Source of the DNA: Bordetella parapertussis
GTDB taxonomy: Bacteria; Cyanobacteriota; Cyanobacteriia; PCC-6307; Cyanobiaceae
NCBI GenBank assembly: GCA_943324725.2
Contig: CALPMR020000074.1
Span: 1-11,019, forward strand
DNA: 11,019 bases
Reading direction: 5' to 3'
Part shown: positions 1-5,287 of the stretch, one piece after another
Layout: the number at the start of each line of letters is the position of its first letter
Position numbering within the stretch: position 1 is the stretch's first letter
Notes under the pieces: generated by a model
Told to the model about the DNA's origin: nothing
The model's input: the letters and a program-made list of their open reading frames with translations, nothing else
Database searches by the model: none
Made by a program: the position numbers and the translations under genes

Positions 1-291
1 CTGCATGAGCCTGGCGACGCGATGGCGACCGACCTGACGGCCTGCCGCACGCAGCTCCTGATGGATCCGTGGGGAGCCGTAGAAGCCGCGGTGCTCCTGG
101 AATACCGCCTGGATCTCGGCGGTGATCACGGCGTTCTCCGCCGCCAGTGGTCCCGGCACCTCCTGCCGCTGCCGCCAGGCGTAGAAACCACTGCGGGCCA
201 CATCCAACTGACGGCACAACCAGGAAACGGGGTGACGACCTGAAAGCTCAGCGATCAAGCGAAACCTTTCGGCGACAACTGCTCTTTGCAT
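1..291 (-). CDS. IS3-family transposase OrfB, N-terminal part (runs off left edge)
   Basis: An open frame from ATG at 291 to the window edge gives 97 residues beginning MQRAVVAERFRLIAELSG. Residues 20-40 (HPVSWLCRQLDVARSGFYAWR) are the signature start of IS3 OrfB, and GFYGSPRIHQEL at 69-80 is the conserved HTH_21 motif found before the integrase core. The DDE catalytic domain would lie beyond base 1. The start is set by a TAG at 292-294 in the same frame immediately before the ATG. It overlaps orfA by 44 bases, so translation probably depends on reinitiation or a shift within the overlap. It supplies the catalytic part of the transposase if the missing portion is intact. Confidence 0.88.
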   Translation of the reverse strand, partial: MQRAVVAERFRLIAELSGRHPVSWLCRQLDVARSGFYAWRQRQEVPGPLAAENAVITAEIQAVFQEHRGFYGSPRIHQELRAAGRQVGRHRVARLMQ

Positions 292-616
292 CTACGAGGC
301 GTAGCCGAGTGGGCCGGAGGCCGTAGTGTGCCGCCGCCAGCCGAAAAAAATCCTTCTCCCTCCTGAGCTCCCGGTTTTCCTTGCGGAGCCGGTTGAGCTC
401 AGAGCGCTCCTCGCTGGTGAGCAGACCCTGGTCCCGGGGACTGGTAGAGCCCTGGTCAATACGGCTCAGCCGCAGCCAGCGGGCCAGGCTGCTGGACGGA
501 AGGCCAAGGCGTTGAGCGACCACGTTGCAGGCGAGGCCCTCCTGCAGGCAGAGCGCAACAGCCTCCTGCTTCTGCTGTGCTGTGAACCGGCGTCGTGACT
601 TGGTGGCATTGGTCAT
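248..616 (-). CDS. IS3-family transposase OrfA (HTH, leucine-zipper subunit)
   Basis: A 122-residue protein. Residues 8-55 form an HTH of the transposase-8 type (FTAQQKQEAVALCLQEG, then LPSSSLARWLR), which in this family binds the IS ends. Residues 72-92 (SELNRLRKENRELRREKDFF) form the heptad-patterned coiled coil that multimerises OrfA. Most OrfA proteins stop soon after the AAAFF-like motif, here LAAAHYG at 93-99; this one runs about 23 residues further, into the start of orfB. ATG at 616 is the first start in frame and sits about 40 bases inside the probable IS end. A run of seven T lies just after the coiled coil (codons GAT TTT TTT CGG), the usual site for programmed frameshifting in IS3 elements, but the frame relation to orfB is not the usual one (see findings). 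Confidence 0.9.
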   Translation of the reverse strand: MTNATKSRRRFTAQQKQEAVALCLQEGLACNVVAQRLGLPSSSLARWLRLSRIDQGSTSPRDQGLLTSEERSELNRLRKENRELRREKDFFRLAAAHYGLRPTRLRLVDAKSSCRRKVSLDR

Positions 617-657
617 TGATGGACAGTCTGGAGGTCATGGCTTGACCCTTGTTGACC

Positions 658-682
658 TGTCCTCAAAACCGGGGGAGGCCCA
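658..682 (-). repeat. Probable terminal inverted repeat of the IS3 element (orfA side)
   Basis: On the minus strand the sequence begins TGGGCCTCCCCCGGTTTTG and continues with AGGACA, about 40 bases upstream of the orfA start. TG at the tip and a run of C followed by GGTTTT resemble IS3-family ends. The partner repeat is outside the window, so this rests on resemblance and position alone. Confidence 0.45.
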
Positions 683-720
683 GCGCCGTACATACGCTGT
701 CACGGGGGTACGGAGGCTTG

Positions 721-880
721 CCACGACGCGCAGATTTCACTGGCTGGAAGGGCGTTGAGCCGGACTGGTTTGAAATGGACCTGGTGGCCTAACGGGGTAA
801 GCGCATGGAGGGCCCATTCCTTTCCAAGCCGGTTATCGCCGATGTGGCGATGGGACAGGGCTACTGCCTGCCGCTGCTCT
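721..880 (+). pseudogene. Decayed DDE-transposase (integrase core) fragment
   Basis: Reading the plus strand in the frame of base 754 gives GVEPDWFEMDLVA, a TAA stop at 790-792, then RGKRMEGPFLSKPVIADVAM and CLPLLYGDG. This follows the pattern of a class of integrase-core transposases whose first catalytic Asp lies in an E-x-DLVAH motif, with VxTDIATGWTE and then a PLL motif about 20-30 residues later. The spacing and several key residues fit, but the tryptophan of the second motif is gone, a stop interrupts the frame, and nothing resembling the rest of the protein follows. I infer an old remnant unrelated to the adjoining IS3 element. The family match is from memory of motif patterns. Confidence 0.5.
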
Positions 881-960
881 ACGGCGACGGGCCGAATAGT
901 CCTCCACCCAGCGCTTTAAGAGTAGCGGAGGCTGATTCAGCTTGTGCTGGCTTGAGTTTA

Positions 961-1051
961 TGCCCACTTTAAGGCTGACATGTAACTCCAGCAGCTCTCA
1001 GTCAGTTGATCCTGAAATGTTATTTGGTTTGAGTTGTCCTAAAGTGGCGCA
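961..1051. repeat. Imperfect inverted repeat pair, possible IS or MITE ends
   Basis: TGCCCACTTTAAGG (961-974) faces CCTAAAGTGGCGCA (1038-1051), whose reverse complement is TGCGCCACTTTAGG. The two align with one-base gaps and similarity continues inward (TGACA and GGACA, each followed by an AACTC). They enclose about 63 bases of AT-richer sequence with no frame. This could be a small non-autonomous element or the abutting ends of two lost copies. Confidence 0.35.
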
Positions 1052-1101
1052 AATAGTGTTTATTATTGCGTTCTGGAACCTGCCCCCATGGGTTAAGGGT
1101 G

Positions 1102-1218
1102 GGGCACCCCGAAAAAATCCGGCCGGCACGGTACCGGCCGGCGCAAGACGTGGTGCTTTGTCTGTCCTGGCCTTGACTGGCTATTACTGAGGCGGTGGGA
1201 GCAATTTTCGGGGTGCCC
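1102..1218. repeat. 117-base MITE-like element with perfect 14-base terminal inverted repeats
   Basis: GGGCACCCCGAAAA at 1102-1115 is matched exactly by its reverse complement TTTTCGGGGTGCCC at 1205-1218. Inside, 1119-1141 holds a second inverted repeat, CCGGCCGG, a seven-base loop and CCGGCCGG. There is no coding frame. I could not see a clear target-site duplication in the flanks (AAGGGTG on the left, TTGGGGT on the right). The structure suits a miniature inverted-repeat element or a structured intergenic repeat; no matching transposase is in the window. Confidence 0.5.
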
Positions 1219-1291
1219 TTGGGGTTGTGGCTCAATGTCCTTCTCGCATCCCACGCTTTCGGGCGGGAAGGGGCTTATTGGCGTTTGGGCT

Positions 1292-2110
1292 TCAGGGATT
1301 ACCTGGTTTTATCTGCGTCAGATTGTTGATATATCGGACTCCCTCGATCGCAATGGGGTGTTCGTAAGGTTCTGTTTGTTCTTGGGCTGGGTGATCTTCG
1401 CGGTTGCTGTAGGCAAGCTGGAGTTTTGCTGCTGATGCTGCTTGCAACTCTTCTTCGGAATCACTGATAAAGAGTACATGTTGGGGCTTGGCGCCCATGG
1501 CTTCGCAGATCCGCTTATAGCTGTCGACATCCTGCTTGCTGCCGATATGGGTATCGAACCAGTGGCTGAACAAGGGGCGCAGGTCCCCGGCTTGGCTATG
1601 TCCATAGAGTAATTTTTGAGCTGCTATAGATCCTGAGGAGTAGACGCCTAGCACCAGCCCTTGCTTGTGCCATTGGCGCAATGTGTCTGCTACCTCTTCA
1701 AATAGTGTGCCTATCAGATCTCCTCGGGCGTAGCCTTCTTGCCACACCATTCCCTGTAGTTCTTTCAGGGGTGTGAACTTGCGATCTATGGAAATCAGCC
1801 ATTGCAGATAGGGCTCGATGAGTTCGCCGTTAAGATGGGGTACTGATCTTATCGCTGATTCATTCCCCTCTCGCTGGCTGGCTTGCTCTCGAGCCTCTTG
1901 GAGAAGTTTCTGGGCCTGGGGATCGGGATCTTGTTGCCAGCCCTCAATCACTGCATCCACCAGACTCCGTACCTGAGCATCGTCTCTGCGGCGTTCCAGA
2001 TAGGATCCCAACTCCCGAGCGGCATAGGGAAACAGGGTGCCATTGACGAAGCTCACCGGACAGGTGGTTCCCTCGATATCCAACAGGACATGACTGATTG
2101 GCTCATTCAT
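1292..2110 (-). CDS. mtnC: Enolase-phosphatase E1 (acireductone synthase), methionine salvage
   Basis: A 272-residue HAD-superfamily protein. MtnC enolises 2,3-diketo-5-methylthiopentyl-1-phosphate and removes the phosphate to give the acireductone of the methionine salvage pathway, in the cytoplasm. HAD motif I is LLDIEGTTCPVSFV at 9-22 with the nucleophile Asp11 and Glu13; the DIEGTT form is specific to this family. Motif II is YSSGS at 157-161, motif III Lys192, and motif IV ISDSEEEL at 215-222 with Asp217. All expected catalytic positions are present. The length is slightly above what I expect for the family. The ATG at 2110 overlaps the mtnB stop as ATGA, suggesting translational coupling. 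Sampled lines are close to 50% GC against 70-80% in recQ, so it may have a different origin from the right half of the window. Confidence 0.95.
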   Translation of the reverse strand: MNEPISHVLLDIEGTTCPVSFVNGTLFPYAARELGSYLERRRDDAQVRSLVDAVIEGWQQDPDPQAQKLLQEAREQASQREGNESAIRSVPHLNGELIEPYLQWLISIDRKFTPLKELQGMVWQEGYARGDLIGTLFEEVADTLRQWHKQGLVLGVYSSGSIAAQKLLYGHSQAGDLRPLFSHWFDTHIGSKQDVDSYKRICEAMGAKPQHVLFISDSEEELQAASAAKLQLAYSNREDHPAQEQTEPYEHPIAIEGVRYINNLTQIKPGNP

Positions 2111-2817
2111 GGCAGTGCTCCGGCTCCGGTGGCGGCCACGAGCAGTAGCTGACGCCAGTATTGCTCCAGCAGGAACTCCAAAATCTCCAGATGTCTTCGG
2201 GCTCTCTTCAGATCATCCCCCCAGGCGTAAAGGCCATGGCCGCAGATCAGCATGCCGTGGGGAGCGTTTAGCAGATGGGGGCGGGCGCGCTCACTGAGAC
2301 GTTCCAGATCCTGATCGTTGGCCAGCACTGGTAGAGCAATCTCCTGGTGATGGCTGTTGATACCTTCGAGCCCCTTCAGCATTTCCAGCCCTCCAATCAC
2401 CAGATGGCGCACTGAGCGATCCTCATCCGCTATGCCAGCACGGTACTGTCGCCCATGGTGATCGATCACAGTGGCATAACGCGACAGCAGGGTGCCGGAC
2501 TGGGAATGGGTGTGGAGCACGGCGCCGGCTGCTGTCGCCTCGACGATGGTGATGTGCAGCCGGGTCTCGGCGCTGGCTTTGCCGCTTCCTTGGAGCACCG
2601 TCCCGTGGCGATCCACCTGGATCAGATCGTGCGGTTCGACGCTGCCCTTGTCCACTCCACTGGGGGCCATCAGTAATTGCAAGGGCTCTCGGCTGAGCAC
2701 GCAGCTGAAGTTGCCACCGGTGCCATCACACCAGCCGCGCCGATGGATGTCCGCCATGGCCTTGCATAGTTCCGAGGCCAGGTCGCTGGGCGGAGGGATG
2801 TCGACGTGCGAGTTCAT
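2107..2817 (-). CDS. mtnB: Methylthioribulose-1-phosphate dehydratase, methionine salvage
   Basis: A 236-residue class II aldolase-family protein. MtnB dehydrates 5-methylthioribulose-1-phosphate to the diketo substrate used by MtnC, so the two neighbours catalyse consecutive steps. Visible motifs are the glycine-rich GTGGNFSCV at 32-40, APSGVDKG at 51-58, Glu84 in SAETRLH, the zinc pair His102/His104 in LHTHS, and the third zinc His194 in GHGLYAWG. A frame continues 76 codons upstream to 3045, but that stretch is low-complexity, overlaps fpg and lacks family homology. ATG at 2817 gives the normal start, 25 bases after the fpg stop. The stop overlaps the mtnC start (ATGA). No strong Shine-Dalgarno is seen. 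Neither mtnA nor mtnD is in the window. Confidence 0.95.
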   Translation of the reverse strand: MNSHVDIPPPSDLASELCKAMADIHRRGWCDGTGGNFSCVLSREPLQLLMAPSGVDKGSVEPHDLIQVDRHGTVLQGSGKASAETRLHITIVEATAAGAVLHTHSQSGTLLSRYATVIDHHGRQYRAGIADEDRSVRHLVIGGLEMLKGLEGINSHHQEIALPVLANDQDLERLSERARPHLLNAPHGMLICGHGLYAWGDDLKRARRHLEILEFLLEQYWRQLLLVAATGAGALP

Positions 2818-2842
2818 GGTGTTCAGTCTGCTCGTTGACGGT

Positions 2843-3694
2843 TCAGGACTGGCAGGTGGGGCACCAGTGGCTGCTGCGTCCTGCCAGCCGATCGCGTTGG
2901 ATCGTGGCACCACAGCGCCTGCACGCTTGGCCGGAGCGGCGGTAGACCCAGGCCACGCCGCCGTAGTTGCCATTGGTGCCGCTGAGATCACGGAAGTCGC
3001 TGAAGGTGGTACCTCCCGCTCCGATGCTGATCTCCAGCACCTCAATCAGGGCTTGGCGCAAGCCTTCCAGCTGGTTCAGCCCGAGCTGCTGGCTGGGGGT
3101 GTGGGGGCGAATTCCGGCGGCAAACAAGGATTCGTCCGCATAGATGTTGCCGACTCCGGCCACCAGACTCTGGTCCAGCAGGGCGTTCTTGATGGGCCGC
3201 TTCGATCCCTTCAGGCGGTTTTGCAGATGTTCTGCATTGAAGGCCTCGCTGAAGGGTTCTGGGCCGAGTTTGCTCAGGCCCTTGATCACGGCTTCGGTGG
3301 CGCTGCCCTGGGGCACCCACCACATCTGTCCGAAGCTACGGGTGTCGACGAATCGCAGTTCCTGGCCCTGGGTGGACCAGATCCTCACCCTGGTGTGTCG
3401 ACATGGGGGCTGATCTGTCTCCAGCCAGAGGAACTGGCCGGTCATGCGCAAATGCACCCCCCACTGGCCGGCGGGTTCGGCATCGGCGCCATGGTGGAGA
3501 TCGGCCAGCAGATACTTCCCTCGCCGCCGCCAACGGCTGAGCAGGGTGTCTTTGAGGGCCAGGGCGAACAGGTCGGGATCGTCCGGAGCAGCGATCGCCC
3601 GTGGGCGCAGCACCTCAACGCGAGCGATGGTCATGCCCGTGGTGCGTTGCTCAAGACCCCGTCGCACGGTTTCGACTTCAGGCAGCTCCGGCAC
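2843..3694 (-). CDS. mutM: Formamidopyrimidine-DNA glycosylase (Fpg/MutM), GTG start
   Basis: A 283-residue base-excision repair enzyme that removes oxidised purines such as 8-oxoguanine and nicks the abasic site. The mature protein must begin with catalytic Pro2, so I choose GTG at 3694, giving (M)PELPEVETVRRGL with Pro2 and Glu3. The longer frame from ATG at 3727 would bury that proline, and its start lies inside the psaE terminator hairpin. Other landmarks are Lys60 (RRGKYLL), the helix-two-turn-helix VAGVGNIYADE at 178-188, and a C-terminal zinc finger Cys258-x2-Cys261-x16-Cys278-x2-Cys281, with Arg273 preceding the second pair. All are intact and length is normal. It lies 25 bases upstream of mtnB on the same strand. 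In a light-exposed phototroph, oxidative guanine damage is a plausible reason to keep it near psaE. Confidence 0.96.
   Translation of the reverse strand: MPELPEVETVRRGLEQRTTGMTIARVEVLRPRAIAAPDDPDLFALALKDTLLSRWRRRGKYLLADLHHGADAEPAGQWGVHLRMTGQFLWLETDQPPCRHTRVRIWSTQGQELRFVDTRSFGQMWWVPQGSATEAVIKGLSKLGPEPFSEAFNAEHLQNRLKGSKRPIKNALLDQSLVAGVGNIYADESLFAAGIRPHTPSQQLGLNQLEGLRQALIEVLEISIGAGGTTFSDFRDLSGTNGNYGGVAWVYRRSGQACRRCGATIQRDRLAGRSSHWCPTCQS
3591..3598. repeat. HIP1 octamer GCGATCGC
   Basis: Perfect highly iterated palindrome of cyanobacteria, within the fpg coding region. Confidence 0.8.
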
Positions 3695-3706
3695 AGGATC
3701 CAGGGC

Positions 3707-3752
3707 AAACACAACAAAAGAGCCCAATCTCTCGGTGCTGAGAGAGGGGCTC
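3707..3752 (-). terminator. Rho-independent terminator of psaE
   Basis: On the minus strand, 66 bases after the psaE stop, GAGCCC pairs with GGGCTC and an inner stem TCTCTC pairs with GAGAGA around an AGCACC loop. The second arm is followed directly by TTTTGTTGTGTTT. The two stems are separated by one unpaired C and two unpaired T. Hairpin plus T-tract is a classic intrinsic terminator. It lies between psaE and fpg, so fpg, mtnB and mtnC would depend on read-through or on a promoter I could not identify. Confidence 0.75.
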
Positions 3753-3817
3753 GTTCAGCCAGAACCTGTCACCAGTGTTGCTGGAACGGGATTGGATCGA
3801 CTCTTGCTCGGCAAGCT

Positions 3818-4027
3818 TCAGGCTTTTTCGAGCTCAGCTTCGGCGAAATTGTTGGTGTTGATACCGCCTTCGGAACCGCTGTAGCCGTTGTAGTTCACTT
3901 TCTCAAAGCGCACGACGACCGGATAACGGATGCCTGAGGTGTCAACGGTGGCCACGGTGCCGACTTCGTTGAACCAGTAGGACTCTGGACGCTTGATGCG
4001 TACTTTGTCGCCGCGGGAGATGGCCAT
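3818..4027 (-). CDS. psaE: Photosystem I reaction centre subunit IV (PsaE)
   Basis: A 69-residue stromal-side (cytoplasmic) subunit of photosystem I. PsaE helps dock ferredoxin and flavodoxin and supports cyclic electron flow. The sequence is the familiar SH3-like fold: [20 protein letters not shown] at 1-20, [10 protein letters not shown] at 23-32, [17 protein letters not shown] at 35-51, and [10 protein letters not shown] at 57-66. Length and all signature segments are normal. ATG at 4027 is the family start. It is divergent from the gene at 4184 and is followed by its own terminator, so it is probably monocistronic. A TAGGGT at 4063-4068 (minus strand) could serve as a -10 box about 36 bases before the start, but no matching -35 is evident. 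Confidence 0.98.
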   Translation of the reverse strand: MAISRGDKVRIKRPESYWFNEVGTVATVDTSGIRYPVVVRFEKVNYNGYSGSEGGINTNNFAEAELEKA

Positions 4028-4183
4028 CGCTGCTGTAGAGGGATCGGGTGGCTTTCGCTGAGACCCTACCTGCGGCGATGGCCTCCGGTCGCTGAGGTGT
4101 CACGATTCGTCGCCGCAGGCTCGGTGGGGCCTGCGTGGCAGCATCGGCCTGTTGCTGTTCCACTCGCCTTCGGCGTCGCCCCC

Positions 4184-5215
4184 ATGAGCCAGAACGAGGC
4201 GCCCGTCTTCGACCTCGAGCTTCCTGATCCCGACAGTGACACCATCAGCAACCTGGAGTTTCTGGCCCGTCTGGAGGAGGCCTGGGCTGTCTGCGATCGC
4301 TTCGACCTGCAGACCGAAATCTGGCGTGGTCGCATCCTGGTGGCCGTGCGCGATCGTGAAAAACGTGGTGGCGAGGGCAGGGGCACCGGCTTCCTGCAGT
4401 GGCTGCGGGAGCGGGAGATCAGCAAAACCCGTGCCTACACGTTGATCCAGCTGGCCGAATCGGCCGATCGCATGCTGGGCGACGGGGTCCTGGCTCAGGA
4501 CAGTGTCAACCAGTTTTCGAAACGCGCCTTTCTCGAGACGGCCCAGGCTGAACCCGAGGTGCAGCAGATGATCGGCGAGGCCGCCAACGACGGTCAACAG
4601 ATCACCCGCAAGCAGGTGCGGCGCCTGACCGACGAGTTCACCGCCGCCACCAGTCCCCTGTTGCCCGAGGAGATCCGCCAGCGCACGGCAGACAACCTGC
4701 TGCCGCCCCGCATCGTGGCCCCCCTGGTGAAGGAGCTGGCCAAGCTGCCCGAGGGCCAACAGGAGGATCTGCGCCGGGTGTTGCGCGACGAGCCGGAGCT
4801 GGAGCGGATCAAGGATGTCACCATGACTGCCCGCTGGTTGAGCAAGACCAGCGAATCAGGCCTGGCGGTGCGCGCCTTCCAGAACGGCGATCTCGATCTC
4901 GACAAGGCGATTCAGGAGGCCCAGCGCCTCGATGCTCTCGGCATCCTGTCCGATGCGGTCTATCAGGCCCAGCAAGTGGAAAGCGCCGTGCTCAAGCTGC
5001 ACACCAGCTGGCGCCGGCTGGGCGGCCTGCAGGAGCGTCTCTGGGTGGAAAGCGGCAGCAGCACCCCCCATCTGCGCGACGTGTTGACGGCGCTGCAGAC
5101 GCTCAGCGGCCCCACCATGCGGGTGTCCCTGGGAGAGCTCGCCGGCGGCAAGCGCGTGCGGCTGCAGCTGGTGGAAGAAGCCCCGGACCAGCTCGAGCCA
5201 CCCACCCTGACCTGA
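4184..5215 (+). CDS. Uncharacterised cyanobacterial protein, divergent from psaE
   Basis: A 343-residue soluble protein with no signal peptide or membrane segment. I do not recognise a named family. It has an acidic N-terminus (1-25). A segment at 69-92 (GFLQWLREREISKTRAYTLI) resembles the DNA-binding or recognition helices of DUF3102/ParB-like proteins; this is a pattern impression only. A charged helical middle follows (about 140-215), and a C-terminal part ends with a basic strand-like stretch, GELAGGKRVRLQLVEEAP. The frame extends upstream to a GTG at 4097, but those 29 codons lie in the psaE promoter region and do not look like protein, so ATG at 4184 is preferred; neither start has a clear ribosome site. 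Sharing an intergenic region with psaE invites the guess of a regulatory role, but nothing proves it. Confidence 0.85.
   Translation: MSQNEAPVFDLELPDPDSDTISNLEFLARLEEAWAVCDRFDLQTEIWRGRILVAVRDREKRGGEGRGTGFLQWLREREISKTRAYTLIQLAESADRMLGDGVLAQDSVNQFSKRAFLETAQAEPEVQQMIGEAANDGQQITRKQVRRLTDEFTAATSPLLPEEIRQRTADNLLPPRIVAPLVKELAKLPEGQQEDLRRVLRDEPELERIKDVTMTARWLSKTSESGLAVRAFQNGDLDLDKAIQEAQRLDALGILSDAVYQAQQVESAVLKLHTSWRRLGGLQERLWVESGSSTPHLRDVLTALQTLSGPTMRVSLGELAGGKRVRLQLVEEAPDQLEPPTLT
4293..4300. repeat. HIP1 octamer GCGATCGC
   Basis: Second perfect HIP1 copy, near the start of the gene at 4184. Two copies in 11 kb exceed the chance expectation of about one per 65 kb at even composition. Confidence 0.8.
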
Positions 5216-5287
5216 GATTGCATCGGCGCTTGCCGGGCTGCGCTCCAGATCTGGTGCGGGCTATGGTCGGGCTGTGCCACAGATGGG

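Larger units (their letters stand above)
1..682 (-). mobile_element. IS3-family insertion sequence, partial (cut by left edge)
   Basis: Two overlapping transposase frames on the minus strand, a small HTH protein (orfA) followed by a frame starting like an IS3 orfB, are the standard IS3-family layout. The upstream end is placed near 682, where the minus strand reads TGGGCCTCCCCCGGTTTTG, a TG-initiated, C-rich end of the kind seen in IS3 elements. The other end, the DDE catalytic core and any target duplication lie outside the window, so the subgroup and whether the element is intact cannot be judged. The family call is firm; the exact boundary is inferred. Confidence 0.85.
683..1291. other. 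Gene-free mobile-element debris region
   Basis: About 600 bases with no intact gene. Frames here are short, with no recognisable start context or domains. The content is a decayed transposase fragment (about 721-880), an imperfect inverted-repeat pair (961-1051) and a 117-base inverted-repeat element (1102-1218). Between 1239 and 1271, 20 bases beyond the mtnC stop, the plus strand can form a nine-pair stem (CCTTCTCGC with GCGGGAAGG, one T-G pair); on the mtnC transcript strand the pairing has one mismatch and no T-run follows, so an mtnC terminator is not convincing. Base composition is lower in GC than in the gene-dense right half. Confidence 0.7.

Noticed and set aside
1235..1435. 66-codon plus-strand frame overlapping the 3' end of mtnC
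   Set aside because: It runs antisense into mtnC and has no recognisable domain or ribosome site.
2818..3045. N-terminal extension of mtnB to 3045
   Set aside because: The extra 76 residues are low-complexity and overlap the end of fpg; MtnB homology begins near the ATG at 2817.
2492..3937. 481-codon open frame on the plus strand
   Set aside because: It lies antisense to mtnB, fpg and psaE, whose motifs are unmistakable; the composition is that of a GC-rich shadow frame.
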